This document shows positions 18,327 to 29,495 of a DNA stretch of 64,000 nucleotides, piece after piece. The number at the start of each line of letters is the position of its first letter. Position 1 is the stretch's first letter. The stretch spans positions 2,421,622-2,485,621 of the forward strand of contig NZ_NTGB01000001.1 in the NCBI RefSeq assembly GCF_003072505.1, given 5' to 3'. This stretch comes from Polynucleobacter rarus. Its GTDB lineage: Bacteria; Pseudomonadota; Gammaproteobacteria; Burkholderiales; Burkholderiaceae. The notes under the pieces are model-generated. The model did no database searches. It was not told the origin of the DNA and saw only the letters and a list, made by a program, of their open reading frames with translations. Both the position numbers and the translations under genes were made by a program.

Positions 18327-19571
18327 TTAACGAGTTCCATAAACTCCCTCAATTCCAAAGGAGCTAAATTCAATACACAAGAATACCCAAATTACACAGA
18401 GATATTGATTTCTTAAAAAACGATATCTTTTAGCTAGTATAGGAAATGCGAATTCAAAACCCATCAAAATACCTCCAAAAATCAAGGTAAATAGGGTCTT
18501 AGTATCAAATTGTATGTGATGGCTAATGGCATTGGCAGAATCGGTATCCCAATTTATGACTTGCTGTAACTTAAAGAGTAAAAGCGTTGAATCGGACTCA
18601 GAAAAAATTATCCTACCCATAACAACAATAAATGGCAATAACAGTAAAGTTAAAATTTTTGCAATTTGCTTATTATTAAGCATTTTTAAAATGTAATAGG
18701 TAATTAGCCAAAACAAGGCGTGGAAACTACCCCAAATCATAAAATTCAAAGTGACGCCATGCCACAGCGCAGAACTAATAAACACAAAAAAAATGGCTAC
18801 TGGCAGTCCACAGGTATTTTTCAATGGACGAAAAAAAAGGGTTTTTAATACAGTAGATAAACTGATATGCCAACGTTGCCAATACTCTATTACATTACGT
18901 GCAGAAAAAGGACTATTAAAATTCATCGCAGTTCGAATGCCAAATAGATTTAAGGCTCCGAATGCCATCATCGTTATGCCGACAAAATTAAAGTAAACGT
19001 AAGCTTCAAAGATAATTCCAAAGATGAGAATATCTAAAGCTTCTGTTGATTCTTTCAGAATCAACAACTGAGATAAACCTGAGGCAATCACACTAAACAT
19101 AAAAGTACCAAGTATCATCCAACGAATATAGATGAAAGTCCTTTTTCTACTAAAAGCATGAATTTTTGAACTTGTAAGCGCTATAGGTCCAGAGTTAAGG
19201 CGAATAGGTTGCATGATGTTTAAAAATAAACTTTTAAACGTGAATTGATCGTTATAAATAAATATCGATATGCTGGCCATCACGAATGACACTCCGAGCC
19301 ACTTAATGGAAGAATGATTCCCATTAAAGCCCGTAAGGACCCCTATTTGTCCTGTATAACTTAAGATTGGCGTTATTGAAAATACACCGTAAGCAAGTAT
19401 GACTCTGGCAATTTTATGTTTACGCAAGATCAAATATAAGCCCCATATTAAAATTGAGCTTAAGGCTGTGAAAATGCTTGCGAAACCCAATCCTTTAGAA
19501 AAAAATATTAGTCCGTAACCTGTCAAAAAAATTGCACATGGACCAAACAAATTTTTTACTTTATCTTTCAA
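18327..19571 (-). CDS. MBOAT family O-acyltransferase
   Basis: 414 aa multi-pass membrane protein. The MBOAT core motifs are EYWQRWHISLST (H235) and SSALWHGVTLNFMIWG (H271, the likely catalytic His), with about ten hydrophobic segments. Relatives such as AlgI, DltB and PatA move acyl groups across the inner membrane for polysaccharide or teichoic acid acylation. The apparent start is TTG; an in-frame TGA a few codons upstream blocks extension. It is shorter than AlgI-type proteins (about 480-500 aa). Acceptor unknown. The gene looks AT-richer than flanking secA and argJ, in keeping with an insertion. Confidence 0.85.
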   Translation of the reverse strand: MKDKVKNLFGPCAIFLTGYGLIFFSKGLGFASIFTALSSILIWGLYLILRKHKIARVILAYGVFSITPILSYTGQIGVLTGFNGNHSSIKWLGVSFVMASISIFIYNDQFTFKSLFLNIMQPIRLNSGPIALTSSKIHAFSRKRTFIYIRWMILGTFMFSVIASGLSQLLILKESTEALDILIFGIIFEAYVYFNFVGITMMAFGALNLFGIRTAMNFNSPFSARNVIEYWQRWHISLSTVLKTLFFRPLKNTCGLPVAIFFVFISSALWHGVTLNFMIWGSFHALFWLITYYILKMLNNKQIAKILTLLLLPFIVVMGRIIFSESDSTLLLFKLQQVINWDTDSANAISHHIQFDTKTLFTLIFGGILMGFEFAFPILAKRYRFLRNQYLCVIWVFLCIEFSSFGIEGVYGTR

Positions 19572-19665
19572 TGGACTGTTTTTTCAAATCATTAGAGCAT
19601 ATTGAATCACATCTTTGGTTTTGAATTTCCTGCTTGAGTAAATTTTCCATTTAACAAGTTTTAAA

Positions 19666-22422
19666 TTATGCTACTTGCCCATGACAATGCTTATATTTTT
19701 TACCACTTCCACATGGGCACGCGTCATTTCGACCCACTTTTGGTGCAGTGTTCATGATTTTATTCATCATCGGTACTGCAACAGAGGAATTTTGTGTTTC
19801 AGATTCCGCTACATTGGCATGTTGATATTGCACATCTCTCAAGTTGCTTAAATCCTCTTGAATCATTTCAGTAGCATCATTGAGTTGCTCTGCGGATTGG
19901 ATTTGAACATTCAGAATTGTTTTCGTAATATCTCGTTTAATGACTTCTAAGAACTCAGCATATAACTCAAACGATTCTTTACGATATTCTTGCTTAGGGT
20001 CTTTTTGTGCATAACCACGTAAATGAATCCCTTGACGTAAATAGTCAAGCGAAGCTAAATGTTCTCGCCAATGGGAGTCCATGCTGTACAGGAAGACTGA
20101 CCGTTCAAATCCAGCAAAAGAATTGACATCGGATTGATCTAGTTTTGATTGATATACAATCTGGGCACTTTCTTGGACCCAACTGATTAAATCTTCAACA
20201 TCAACCTCTTGAGCTTGTTCTACCTTTTCTTTTAAGGCTAACTGTATTCCCCAGTTTTGCTGAAGCTCTTTCTCTAAACCATCTAGATCCCACTGTTCTG
20301 GTAATGTACCTGAAGGCACATATTCCATAACAAGACTTCTAAAGACATCATCCCGTAGATTATTGATTAAGCCACCGACGTTGTCTGACTCTAGGACTTG
20401 ATTTCGCAGTTGATAGGTTTCACGACGTTGGTCATTAGCCACATCATCATATTCCAATAATTGCTTACGAATATCAAAGTTACGACCTTCCACCTTGCGC
20501 TGAGCAGATTCAATTGCCCGCGAGACCATCCCTGCTTCAATTGGCTCACCTTCAGGCATTTTTAGACGGTCCATAACACTTCGTAAACGATCACCTGCAA
20601 AAATTCTCAATAAATCATCGTCTAATGAAAGATAGAAACGCGAGGATCCAGGATCGCCTTGGCGTCCTGAACGGCCTCTTAACTGATTATCAATCCGTCG
20701 ACTTTCATGTCGCTCTGTACCGATAATATGTAAGCCACCCGCATTCACAACTTGTTCATGCAGACCTTGCCACTCATCTTCTAAGGTTTTAATTCTTGCC
20801 AGCTTTTGATTTTCATCTAAAGCGGTATCTTCATTTAGAAGACTAGACTGTTTCTCGACGTTGCCACCAAGCACAATGTCAGTTCCACGTCCAGCCATAT
20901 TGGTGGCAATCGTAATCATCTTTGGGCGACCTGCTTGGGCAATGATTTCTGCTTCCCGAGCGTGCTGTTTTGCATTTAATACTTGATGCGGTAATTTTTC
21001 TTTTGTCAAAATATCTGAGATTAATTCAGAATTTTCAATCGAAGTAGTACCGACTAAAACTGGCTGACCACGCTCATAGCAATCTTTAATATCTTTAATT
21101 ACTGCCGCATAACGCTCTTTGGATGTTTTGTAAATCTGATCTTGTTTATCCAGTCTTTTACTAATTCTATTTGGTGGCACAACAACTGTTTCTAAGCCGT
21201 AAATTTCTTGGAATTCATAGGCTTCAGTATCGGCAGTTCCGGTCATACCAGATAATTTTTGATACATCCTAAAATAATTTTGGAAGGTAATCGTTGCTAG
21301 CGTTTGATTTTCACTATTAATTTGCACGCCTTCCTTTGCCTCCACCGCTTGATGCAATCCATCAGACCAACGACGACCCACCATTAAACGGCCAGTGAAC
21401 TCATCGACGATGACAACCTCGCCGTTTTGCACAACATAATGTTGGTCACGGTTGAATAAAGTGTGCGCACGCAGGGTGGCCAGTAAGTGATGCATTAAAG
21501 CGATGTTTTGTGGTGCGTAGAGTGAATCACCATCATTGATCAAACCAATCTGAACAAGAATTGACTCCGCTTTCTCATGTCCGGCTTCGGTCAAGAAAAC
21601 TTGCTGAGATTTTTCATCAATCACATAATCACCAGGTTTTTCTACACCTGTGCCATCTGCCTTCTCTTCGCCAATTTGACGGTCTAAATAAGAAGGTATG
21701 ACATTCATTTTTACGTATAAATCGGTATGATCATCGGCTTGGCCAGAGATAATTAATGGCGTCCTCGCTTCATCAATTAAGATTGAATCCACTTCATCTA
21801 CGATTGCGTAATTGAGGCCGCGTTGTACTCGACTGCGTACATCGTGAACCATATTGTCACGCAAATAGTCAAAGCCAAACTCATTATTAGTTCCGTAGGT
21901 TATGTCAGCAGCGTATGCCGCTTGTTTTTCCTCGTGTTGCATTTGAGAAAGATTAATCCCAACGGTTAGTCCCAGAAAGTTATAAATTTTACCCATCCAC
22001 TGTGCATCACGCGATGCCAAGTAATCGTTCACAGTCACTACGTGAACACCCTTACCTGAAAGTGCATTTAAAAATACCGGCAAAGTAGCAGTCAGAGTTT
22101 TACCCTCACCGGTTCTCATTTCAGCAATTTTTCCTTGGTGAAGAACTAAGCCACCAACCATTTGCATATCAAAGTGTCGCATTTTCATTGTGCGACGACT
22201 CGCTTCTCGAACTAATGCAAAGGCTTCAGGTAAGATATTATCAAGACTTTCGCCACCGGCAACCCGGGCTTTTAACTCTTGAGTTATCTCAGGAAATTGT
22301 TCATCTCTTAGTGCCTCAAACTTTGGCTCTAAAGCATTGATTTGAATTACCGTTTTACGGTATTGTTTAAGTAAGCGATCGTTACGACTGCCAATTATCT
22401 TTTTTAAGAGTCCAGATACCAT
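19666..22422 (-). CDS. secA: Preprotein translocase ATPase SecA
   Basis: Motor of the Sec pathway, 918 aa, full length. Walker A is [14 protein letters not shown] (around residue 102-115) and the DEAD-like Walker B is [15 protein letters not shown]. The helicase motif [13 protein letters not shown] and the C-terminal zinc-binding tail [14 protein letters not shown] (SecB/ribosome/phospholipid contact) are present. It couples ATP hydrolysis to export through SecYEG. No secM-like gene is upstream: the neighbour is the divergent dciA-like gene. Confidence 0.98.
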   Translation of the reverse strand: MVSGLLKKIIGSRNDRLLKQYRKTVIQINALEPKFEALRDEQFPEITQELKARVAGGESLDNILPEAFALVREASRRTMKMRHFDMQMVGGLVLHQGKIAEMRTGEGKTLTATLPVFLNALSGKGVHVVTVNDYLASRDAQWMGKIYNFLGLTVGINLSQMQHEEKQAAYAADITYGTNNEFGFDYLRDNMVHDVRSRVQRGLNYAIVDEVDSILIDEARTPLIISGQADDHTDLYVKMNVIPSYLDRQIGEEKADGTGVEKPGDYVIDEKSQQVFLTEAGHEKAESILVQIGLINDGDSLYAPQNIALMHHLLATLRAHTLFNRDQHYVVQNGEVVIVDEFTGRLMVGRRWSDGLHQAVEAKEGVQINSENQTLATITFQNYFRMYQKLSGMTGTADTEAYEFQEIYGLETVVVPPNRISKRLDKQDQIYKTSKERYAAVIKDIKDCYERGQPVLVGTTSIENSELISDILTKEKLPHQVLNAKQHAREAEIIAQAGRPKMITIATNMAGRGTDIVLGGNVEKQSSLLNEDTALDENQKLARIKTLEDEWQGLHEQVVNAGGLHIIGTERHESRRIDNQLRGRSGRQGDPGSSRFYLSLDDDLLRIFAGDRLRSVMDRLKMPEGEPIEAGMVSRAIESAQRKVEGRNFDIRKQLLEYDDVANDQRRETYQLRNQVLESDNVGGLINNLRDDVFRSLVMEYVPSGTLPEQWDLDGLEKELQQNWGIQLALKEKVEQAQEVDVEDLISWVQESAQIVYQSKLDQSDVNSFAGFERSVFLYSMDSHWREHLASLDYLRQGIHLRGYAQKDPKQEYRKESFELYAEFLEVIKRDITKTILNVQIQSAEQLNDATEMIQEDLSNLRDVQYQHANVAESETQNSSVAVPMMNKIMNTAPKVGRNDACPCGSGKKYKHCHGQVA

Positions 22423-22457
22423 GATGTTTTTCGTAGAAATTCAATCTAAGAGTTTAT

Positions 22458-22484
22458 CATTCATGCATATTATTTCCATGAATG
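22458..22484. repeat. Inverted repeat in the secA / dciA-like intergenic region
   Basis: A perfect 8-bp inverted repeat (cattcatg / catgaatg) with an 11-nt AT-rich loop lies 36-62 bp upstream of the secA start. It could be a protein-binding operator or a leader hairpin for secA. Nothing else supports a specific role. Confidence 0.35.
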
Positions 22485-22569
22485 TAGCGATTAATTGCTA
22501 TTTTCCCACAGGGTTATCAAAAATTGCCTAAAATTTACTCGACTTTTCATTGTAGAAATTGATCTATTC

Positions 22570-23079
22570 ATGACAAATAATCAATTAGGTTCTCACGAAA
22601 TTTCTGAACTTCTATCAAAAAATTTAAAGGATAGCCCTTTAAAAGAGGTTTTTACGAATTTTGAATTACGCCAAAAATATCAACTTGCCCTGAACCAAGC
22701 TCTTGATTTAACTGGGTTTAGTCATTTTTCTAATGATATATTTATTGGTGAGATGAACGACAAAGGGATGATTCGCTTGTTTACCCGTCAAGCTAGTATT
22801 ATCTCAAGGCTAAAAAATAAATTACCTAGTCTTTTGCATTGTTTTCGGGAGTCTGGCTTTCCTGTAAAGGAAATTCAATTAAAAGTCTTACCAAAATCAA
22901 ACCTTGAACCTGAAAACACTTGTCAGGAAGAGACTAAACCGGATCCAATTGCACTCTCCGCGTCACAGTTTCAGTCGTGGGAAAACTTACTAAGGGCCAC
23001 TGATCCAGAATCGCCGACCTACCAGGCAATTGAACTTTTACTCTTTAACGCTAAAAAAGTTGCAAACAAATCAGCTTAA
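22570..23079 (+). CDS. DUF721/DciA-like protein
   Basis: 169 aa from the ATG at 22570 (MTNNQLGSH). An upstream in-frame ATG at 22495 adds 25 residues unlike the family. The central region (MIRLFTRQASIISRLKNKLP, about residues 60-80) and the following GFPVKEIQLKVLP stretch resemble DUF721. DciA, the DUF721 prototype, loads the replicative helicase DnaB in bacteria lacking DnaC. The location between secA and lpxC is the conserved position for this gene in Burkholderiales. Function is assigned by family, with moderate certainty. Confidence 0.7.
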   Translation: MTNNQLGSHEISELLSKNLKDSPLKEVFTNFELRQKYQLALNQALDLTGFSHFSNDIFIGEMNDKGMIRLFTRQASIISRLKNKLPSLLHCFRESGFPVKEIQLKVLPKSNLEPENTCQEETKPDPIALSASQFQSWENLLRATDPESPTYQAIELLLFNAKKVANKSA

Positions 23080-23097
23080 TCTCTTGCGCAGTAGGTA

Positions 23098-24015
23098 CTA
23101 TTCGTTTTCTTGATTTAAGTGCGCTGTAAAAGCAGTAGGAGCTTTAGAAATATCATCAAAATGGACGATTTCATAACTTTGGGGAGTGGCAAACATCTTC
23201 CTCAACAATTGATTATTGAGGCCATGGCCTGATTTTTCAGCAGTATACACACCAATAATCGGATAACCAGCCAAATAAAGGTCGCCGATAGCATCTAAGA
23301 TTTTATGTCTGACAAACTCATCTTCATAACGTAGTTCTTCGTTATTAAGTATCCGATGTTCATCGAGCACAATAGCATTATCTAAACTTCCGCCCCGAGC
23401 TAGTCCCATTTCTCTAAGGGCTTCCACTTCATGAGCAAAGCCGAAGGTTCTTGCTCGACCAATCTCTTTGACATAAGTCGTGTTAGCAAAATCAATGATG
23501 CATCGCTGGCCGGTCTTATCAAGTGCTGGGTGCTTAAAGTCAATCGTAAAATCTAATTTAAAGCCATCAAATGGCTCTAATCTTGCCAATTTGTCACCTT
23601 CTCTAACTTCAATTAATTCTTTGATTTTGATGAATTTTTTAGGGGCTTCTTGGATTTTTAGACCGGCTGACTGCAGCAAGAACAAAAAGGATGCGGCGCT
23701 ACCATCCATAATCGGAATCTCTTCACCATTGATTTCGACAATTAAGTTATCAATGCCAAGACCAGAACAAGCAGACAATAAGTGCTCTACGGTTGAGATT
23801 CGATGCTCGCCTATCTGTAAAACACTGGCTAAGCGTGTGTCAGTAATATTTTCTGCTTTTGCAGGAATCGGAGTTTGAGGTTCTTGATCAATACGAATAA
23901 ACACAATACCCGTATCAACTGGTGCAGGCTTCAGGAACAAATTAGATTTTGTTCCTGAGTGCAGCCCAATCCCGACCGTCTTAATTGGTTCAGCAATGGT
24001 GGTTTGTTTTAACAT
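23098..24015 (-). CDS. lpxC: UDP-3-O-acyl-N-acetylglucosamine deacetylase
   Basis: Zinc deacetylase committing UDP-GlcNAc to lipid A synthesis. The N-terminus [21 protein letters not shown] is canonical, so the ATG at 24015 (305 aa) is preferred over an upstream TTG. Zinc-ligand and catalytic regions are visible: [26 protein letters not shown] and [13 protein letters not shown]. It closes the division cluster after ftsZ and a peroxiredoxin, its usual place in this group. Confidence 0.96.
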   Translation of the reverse strand: MLKQTTIAEPIKTVGIGLHSGTKSNLFLKPAPVDTGIVFIRIDQEPQTPIPAKAENITDTRLASVLQIGEHRISTVEHLLSACSGLGIDNLIVEINGEEIPIMDGSAASFLFLLQSAGLKIQEAPKKFIKIKELIEVREGDKLARLEPFDGFKLDFTIDFKHPALDKTGQRCIIDFANTTYVKEIGRARTFGFAHEVEALREMGLARGGSLDNAIVLDEHRILNNEELRYEDEFVRHKILDAIGDLYLAGYPIIGVYTAEKSGHGLNNQLLRKMFATPQSYEIVHFDDISKAPTAFTAHLNQENE

Positions 24016-24054
24016 AAGCTGCAATACACCTGTCGATACGTGAAAAAATGAGGA

Positions 24055-24555
24055 TTATAAGCTTTTTAAAGCAGAGGCGGCATCACTGACTTCAAACTTT
24101 CCGGCTGCTTCAACCGCTAAATGCTCGACCACACCGTCATTCACAATCATTAAATAGCGTTGTGAACGAATGCCTAAACCGCGTGCAACTAGGTCTAACT
24201 CTAGTCCAAGCGCTTTCGTTAATTCTGCACTACCGTCTGACATCATTCGTACTGCTTTACCAACCTGAAGATCTTTACCCCATGCACCCATCACAAAAGC
24301 ATCGTTTACGGATACACACCAAATTTCATTAACACCTTTTGCTTTGATTGCAGCAGCATGTTCTACATAACCAGGTACATGTTGCGCAGAGCAAATAGGA
24401 GTAAATGCACCAGGCAATCCAAAGATTACTACTTTTTTACCTTTTAGTATTTCTGCTACCTGAAAAGCATTAGGGCCTAAGGTACAACCTTCAGTTTCTT
24501 CAGAAATAAACTCATACAAAGTTGCATTGGGTACTTTTTGTTGAACAGCAATCAT
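24055..24555 (-). CDS. Peroxiredoxin, Prx5-like (AhpC/TSA, glutaredoxin/GSH-dependent type)
   Basis: 166 aa thiol peroxidase. The peroxidatic Cys is C55 in GAFTPICSAQHVPGY. The conserved NDAFVMGAWGK region (about 93-103) is typical of the Prx5 subgroup. It reduces H2O2 and organic peroxides, usually with glutathione/glutaredoxin. Located between ftsZ and lpxC, as in other Burkholderiales. It has its own GGAGAG Shine-Dalgarno and a 132-bp upstream gap that may carry a separate promoter. Confidence 0.9.
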   Translation of the reverse strand: MIAVQQKVPNATLYEFISEETEGCTLGPNAFQVAEILKGKKVVIFGLPGAFTPICSAQHVPGYVEHAAAIKAKGVNEIWCVSVNDAFVMGAWGKDLQVGKAVRMMSDGSAELTKALGLELDLVARGLGIRSQRYLMIVNDGVVEHLAVEAAGKFEVSDAASALKSL

Positions 24556-24687
24556 ATTCTCTCCTTCAATTCAGTTATAAAAAATACTGACATTAGTGCT
24601 TTCGTCGTCAACGGAGGCACACTACTGTCAATTGTTCAATCATACTGTTTTATATATGACTGCGTTTAACTACTCAACAACTAGAGC

Positions 24688-26028
24688 TTAATCAGCTTGC
24701 TTTCTTAAAAAAGCGGGAATTTCGAAAAATTCTGCGCCCTTTTCCAACATTGCTTTTGCTTGAGGCGAACTAGCTGCACCTAACTGTCCAACGCCACGAC
24801 TTGGATTTGGACGTGTTACCTGTGGAGAAATGCTAGGTTGTGCATTCATTTGGCTCGGCTCTGACAATACTGGGATATTCATTTCATAATTAGGTACACT
24901 TTGCAGATTTGCAAAGTTCGAAGCGACCATCGTTTGATGAGCATTCACTGTGATTGGACTTACTGGGGCATACTCAGTTAATCCAGTTACTGGCACTGCA
25001 GACTGAGGACCATAAGTTCCTGTGGCTTTATTAGTCCAAACAATCTCAACATTCGATTCGTTTTGTGCTTTTCTTGGACCATTTAAGCCAGTAGCAACGA
25101 CCGTTACTCGGATTGCATCACTTAAGGATTCATCGTAAACCGTACCAAAGATAATCGTGGCATCTTCCGCCGCGTAACCACGAATAGCTGACATAACTTC
25201 TCTGGTCTCAGATAAACGTAATGTTCGGCTCGCCGTAATATTGACGAGAACTCCACGTGCACCTGATAAGTTCACACCCTCTAACAATGGTGAAGCAACT
25301 GCTGCTTCTGCAGCAAGTCTTGCACGATCCACGCCTGAAACAGTTGCCGTTCCCATCATGGCTTTACCTTGTTCACTCATGACCGTTTTCACATCTTCAA
25401 AGTCGACGTTAATTAAGCCTTGTTCATTAATGATTTCTGCAATACCAGCTACTGCGTTATGCAAAACATCATCCGCTGTACTAAATGCTTTATCCATTTC
25501 TGCATCTTCACCCATCACTTGGAACAGTTTTTCATTTAGCACAACAATTAATGAGTCAACGTGTTTTTCGAGTTCTAAAGCGCCTTCTTCGGCAATACGT
25601 GATCTTCTGGCACCCTCAAAATCAAATGGCTTACTCACGACTCCAACAGTCAAAATACCCATTTCTTTTGCTATTTGCGCAACGATCGGTGCTGCCCCAG
25701 TACCGGTTCCACCACCCATACCTGCAGTAATGAATACCATATGAGCGCCCTGTAATACATCTGCAATTCTTGCTTTTGCTTCGATAGCAGAACTAGCGCC
25801 TACATCAGGCTTTGCCCCTGCGCCTAATCCCGTTAACCCCAACTGCAAATTGGTTTCAGCTTTAGAACGTTTTAACGCCCCGGCATCTGTATTCATACAA
25901 ATAAATTCAACGCCCTGCACACCACGACGAATCATGTGTTGCACAGCATTGCCCCCAGCTCCACCAACTCCAATCACTCGGATATTGGTTTTTCCAGCTG
26001 TATCAGCTTCTAACATTTCAAACTCCAT
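24688..26028 (-). CDS. ftsZ: Cell division GTPase FtsZ
   Basis: Tubulin homologue that forms the Z-ring, 446 aa. The GTP-binding signature is [10 protein letters not shown] (about 107-116) and the T7 synergy region is [12 protein letters not shown] variable, disordered Q/P/S-rich linker (about residues 330-425) precedes the conserved tail [11 protein letters not shown], which binds FtsA and other partners. A textbook GGAGG Shine-Dalgarno precedes the ATG. Confidence 0.98.
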   Translation of the reverse strand: MEFEMLEADTAGKTNIRVIGVGGAGGNAVQHMIRRGVQGVEFICMNTDAGALKRSKAETNLQLGLTGLGAGAKPDVGASSAIEAKARIADVLQGAHMVFITAGMGGGTGTGAAPIVAQIAKEMGILTVGVVSKPFDFEGARRSRIAEEGALELEKHVDSLIVVLNEKLFQVMGEDAEMDKAFSTADDVLHNAVAGIAEIINEQGLINVDFEDVKTVMSEQGKAMMGTATVSGVDRARLAAEAAVASPLLEGVNLSGARGVLVNITASRTLRLSETREVMSAIRGYAAEDATIIFGTVYDESLSDAIRVTVVATGLNGPRKAQNESNVEIVWTNKATGTYGPQSAVPVTGLTEYAPVSPITVNAHQTMVASNFANLQSVPNYEMNIPVLSEPSQMNAQPSISPQVTRPNPSRGVGQLGAASSPQAKAMLEKGAEFFEIPAFLRKQAD

Positions 26029-26092
26029 TTTGTTACCTCCTATTTATGTACTACATTGACGACTACTTAATAAACTCTTTATTTCAATTCTT

Positions 26093-27322
26093 TTAAAAAT
26101 TACCTAAAAACCATTCTTTTGCTCTTTGGAATGCACCTCGTAAGGGACGCGCTTCTAATTCTTGTTGGCCTAAAACAATTTGTGTTCTGCCTTCACGAAG
26201 TAATCCAATACCTGTTGCAAATTTAGGATTTCTCAAAACCTCTTTAAATTGCCCGTTATATTCTGGGTATCCAATTCTTGCGGGCTTGTTAAAGACTTCT
26301 TCAGCAAGTTCAATCACACCCGGCATCATCACTGTTCCACCAGTTAGAACTACCCCTGAAGGGGTCATTTGTGAAAATCCAGAATGCTCTAAAGATTCCA
26401 CTACAAATTTAAATAATTCTTCCATTCTCGGTTCGATCACAGCCGCTAATGACTGTTTAGAAATAGGACGGTATTCCCGCTCACCAATCCCAGGAACATC
26501 GATCATGGCAGTGGAATTCGCTAATGCCTGTTTAGCGATGCCGTGAGATATTTTTAAATCTTCTGCATCGATTGTGGGTGTTCTGAGCGCCATGGCAATA
26601 TCATTCGTAATTTGATCACCGCCCAAGGGAATAATTTCGGTATATTGAATCACCCCCTGAAAGTACACAGCAATATCCGTTGTACCACCACCAATATCAA
26701 CTAATACGACTCCTAACTCTTTTTCATCCTTCGTTAATACCGCCAAACTGGAGCATAGTGGTTGCAACACCAAGGCATTGATTTCTAAGCCACACCGACG
26801 AATACATTTAATAATATTTTGAACAGCACTGACTGCTCCCGTGACGATATGCGCATTCACCTCTAATTTTTGTCCGTTCATCCCAATCGGATCTCTGACA
26901 CCGTCCTGGTTATCGATTAAGTACTCCTGGATTAACATATGGAGTACTTGCTGATCTGTTTGAATATTGATCGGTTTGGCATTTTCATGGACTCGTTCCA
27001 AATCTGCAGCGCTTACTTCTTTGTCACGAATCGCAACCATTCCCTTGGTATTAAAACTTTGTACGTGGTTACCGGCAATGCCAGTAAATACATTTTCAAC
27101 CCGACACTGTGCCATCACCTCAGCTTCTTCTAATGCTTTTTGAATTGATTGCACTGTATCTTCTATATTTACGACAACACCTTTTTTAATACCTTCTGAG
27201 GGTGCATTACCGATGCCGATCACATTAAACTCGCCATCGGGTTCTATTTCTGCAACGAGAGCAAGAACTTTCGATGTGCCTATGTCTAAAGCAACTAGTA
27301 AGTTACGATGGTCTTTACTCAT
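26093..27322 (-). CDS. ftsA: Cell division protein FtsA
   Basis: Actin-like protein tethering FtsZ to the membrane, 409 aa. Phosphate-binding motifs are LVALDIGTSKV and VLVDIGGGTTDIAVY, and GVVLTGGTVMMPG is the adenosine motif. The C-terminal amphipathic helix (FQRAKEWFLGNF) is the membrane anchor. It overlaps ftsQ by one base. Confidence 0.97.
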   Translation of the reverse strand: MSKDHRNLLVALDIGTSKVLALVAEIEPDGEFNVIGIGNAPSEGIKKGVVVNIEDTVQSIQKALEEAEVMAQCRVENVFTGIAGNHVQSFNTKGMVAIRDKEVSAADLERVHENAKPINIQTDQQVLHMLIQEYLIDNQDGVRDPIGMNGQKLEVNAHIVTGAVSAVQNIIKCIRRCGLEINALVLQPLCSSLAVLTKDEKELGVVLVDIGGGTTDIAVYFQGVIQYTEIIPLGGDQITNDIAMALRTPTIDAEDLKISHGIAKQALANSTAMIDVPGIGEREYRPISKQSLAAVIEPRMEELFKFVVESLEHSGFSQMTPSGVVLTGGTVMMPGVIELAEEVFNKPARIGYPEYNGQFKEVLRNPKFATGIGLLREGRTQIVLGQQELEARPLRGAFQRAKEWFLGNF

Positions 27323-28437
27323 TAATATTTACTTCCAATTTGTTCACTTTGTTTTACTTTTTTAACTTCTCGATTATTTAACGTTGCTACCGCTTTAGGT
27401 TCTGCTTTCGGTGCTTGCTTTTTTATATTGAGGGGTTTTTCAAATCCTTCTGAATCTTCATCTCCTTCTACAGAAGGCGTAGTAAAGCGTTGATTCAATC
27501 CGGCCAATTTGAATTCATTTGCCTTATGATCAGATTTAGATGACGCGCCTAAAGAGAACCCTTCGTTGTATCGAAGATCAACGTAATCAACCGGACCCGT
27601 TAATTGTTTCTCTAACTCTGGCCAGAGTCTAAAAAACTTATCTAAGCGTTCCGTGATTTGTTTACGATCTTTATCAGTTTGATCCCGCCCCAACTCAAAA
27701 GTTAAACCGTTATCAAGTTTTACCGACCATGCATATCTTGGACTTAATGTCAGTGCCACGATTTTTGAATCGTGTTTCTTAAACCATTCCTCTAATTGTT
27801 GATATAGACCTAAAACCTCTTTATTACTATTCGGTGGTCCCTGAAAAATCACTAAATTTTTCCTATCGTTTGCCTCAGCTAGATTCACGGTAAATAACTC
27901 ACCATAGTTATTCATCAACTCTGGGCCATTTTGTCCAAGCCATACTCCTACTGGCTCATGCTCTTCAATCGATACTTGTATTTGGTTAGGCCATACCCTT
28001 CTCACACTTGCGACTCTGACCCATGGCATTTCTTCAAAGGCTGCGCGAGCTTGATCGAGTCTCAAGGTAAAGAAATTCCCACTAAATTGACTAATAGCCT
28101 TTGCTTTAACCATCGGAACTTTAATATGTTCTAAATCTTGCTCATTTGCAGATTGCACTGAAATTTGTTCAATATTGAAAACTGGTCTTTGACCAATCCA
28201 GTAGAGCCCCCAAAGAATAGTTATCGCGCCTAGGCTAATCACTAACCATTGCGTTAATTGCTTCATTCGTTCTGGATAATTCCAGATAGGTGAAATGATA
28301 AACACAAGAATAACCAGTAAACCAGAGAACATCGATTTCATAGTAGTGATAAACCATTGACCCAGTAACTCACCTAAAGACTGGTTATTCTGGGTCTGTC
28401 TATGCGTATTTCTTATAGGGATACTTGAGGATCTCAT
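27322..28437 (-). CDS. ftsQ: Cell division protein FtsQ (long form)
   Basis: Divisome protein linking FtsA/FtsZ side partners with FtsL-FtsB. The POTRA region begins near [12 protein letters not shown] (about residue 86), followed by the beta domain with RPNQIQV-like and [10 protein letters not shown] stretches. It is unusual in length (371 aa against about 250-280): the N-terminus has two hydrophobic segments (about 35-52 and 63-82) instead of one, and about 85 extra C-terminal residues are basic and low-complexity. The first ATG has a strong GAGGT Shine-Dalgarno, so the extension is probably real. Confidence 0.9.
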   Translation of the reverse strand: MRSSSIPIRNTHRQTQNNQSLGELLGQWFITTMKSMFSGLLVILVFIISPIWNYPERMKQLTQWLVISLGAITILWGLYWIGQRPVFNIEQISVQSANEQDLEHIKVPMVKAKAISQFSGNFFTLRLDQARAAFEEMPWVRVASVRRVWPNQIQVSIEEHEPVGVWLGQNGPELMNNYGELFTVNLAEANDRKNLVIFQGPPNSNKEVLGLYQQLEEWFKKHDSKIVALTLSPRYAWSVKLDNGLTFELGRDQTDKDRKQITERLDKFFRLWPELEKQLTGPVDYVDLRYNEGFSLGASSKSDHKANEFKLAGLNQRFTTPSVEGDEDSEGFEKPLNIKKQAPKAEPKAVATLNNREVKKVKQSEQIGSKY

Positions 28438-29495
28438 TTATCTACCTCAACTAATTTTTCCAACATCCCTTTTCTATTCATCCCATTCGATAATTTGGCG
28501 TTCATCACAATCCAAAGAACTAACTCTGCATAACTTAGGCCTGCAGCTTTGGCAGCCATTGGCACTAATGAATGGCTAGTCATGCCGGGTGAAGTATTCA
28601 TTTCCAATAAATAAGGCGTTTGGGTATTTTTATCCACCATCACGTCTGCCCGACCCCAACCTGAACAACCTAATACTTGGTAAGACTTCACCACTAGTTC
28701 TTGAATCTTTTCTTCTAATAAAGGATCTAAGCCCGTTGGACATAAATACTTCGTGTCATCAGAGAAGTATTTATTGTGATAGTCATACTTTGCCGCTGGG
28801 GCGACTATTTTAATAAGCGGTAATGCTTGGGCAAAGACGCCTTCGCCCATAACTGGACAAGTTAACTCATCACCAATAATGCACTGTTCCGCCATCACGT
28901 CTTGATCCATCACAGCAGCTAATTGATAAGCTGCTGCTAATTCACTCGCTTGATTGACCTTTGTTAAACCGAGGGAAGATCCCTCTCGCGCGGGTTTCAC
29001 AATTAAAGGTAAACCTAACTCTTCGACCACTTTTGCCCAATTGGTATGCGCATGAAGCATTACATATTTCGGGGTCGATAAACCATGACTTAACCAAATT
29101 TGTTTAGTTGTTTGCTTATCAATTGCCATCGCAGAGGCCATTACACCGCTTCCTGTATAAGGAATACCCAATTGCTCTAACAAGCCTTGCATGGTACCGT
29201 CCTCACCAAATCGGCCATGCAATGAAATCATTACGCGGTCAAAATGATGGTTAACGATGGTCTCAATGGGTTCTTGGAATGGGTCAAAACTTACCGCATT
29301 CACACCACTATCTAACAAAGCTTTGAGTACTCCTGATCCAGACTGAAGCGAGATTTCTCTTTCACCTGAAAACCCACCCATCAACACACCTACTTTACCG
29401 AGTGATTCGGGTTGAAGAGCTGCTAATTTTGCCTTTACTTCTATGACCCATTGCGATAGTCGAGCTGCTTGAGTTTGTCCATGTCTATTATTCAT
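28434..29495 (-). CDS. ddl: D-alanine--D-alanine ligase
   Basis: ATP-grasp ligase making D-Ala-D-Ala for the pentapeptide. Residues [21 protein letters not shown] open the fold, then [10 protein letters not shown] and [10 protein letters not shown] show ATP- and metal-binding residues. The ATG at 29495 (353 aa) is preferred: a GGGGG element lies 6-7 nt upstream and it overlaps the murC stop by 8 bp. A longer frame to 29582 has no family similarity. There is a roughly 40-residue N-terminal extension before the ligase core. Confidence 0.95.
   Translation of the reverse strand: MNNRHGQTQAARLSQWVIEVKAKLAALQPESLGKVGVLMGGFSGEREISLQSGSGVLKALLDSGVNAVSFDPFQEPIETIVNHHFDRVMISLHGRFGEDGTMQGLLEQLGIPYTGSGVMASAMAIDKQTTKQIWLSHGLSTPKYVMLHAHTNWAKVVEELGLPLIVKPAREGSSLGLTKVNQASELAAAYQLAAVMDQDVMAEQCIIGDELTCPVMGEGVFAQALPLIKIVAPAAKYDYHNKYFSDDTKYLCPTGLDPLLEEKIQELVVKSYQVLGCSGWGRADVMVDKNTQTPYLLEMNTSPGMTSHSLVPMAAKAAGLSYAELVLWIVMNAKLSNGMNRKGMLEKLVEVDK

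Noticed and set aside
24556..24687. Clear promoter for the peroxiredoxin gene in its 132-bp upstream gap
   Set aside because: TTGACA and TTGACG hexamers occur on the minus strand but neither has a good -10 at 16-18 bp, so I did not call a promoter.
25241..25744. 167-codon plus-strand open frame inside ftsZ
   Set aside because: It is antisense to a highly conserved gene, with Ser/Thr/Pro-rich composition typical of a reverse-strand shadow and no Shine-Dalgarno.
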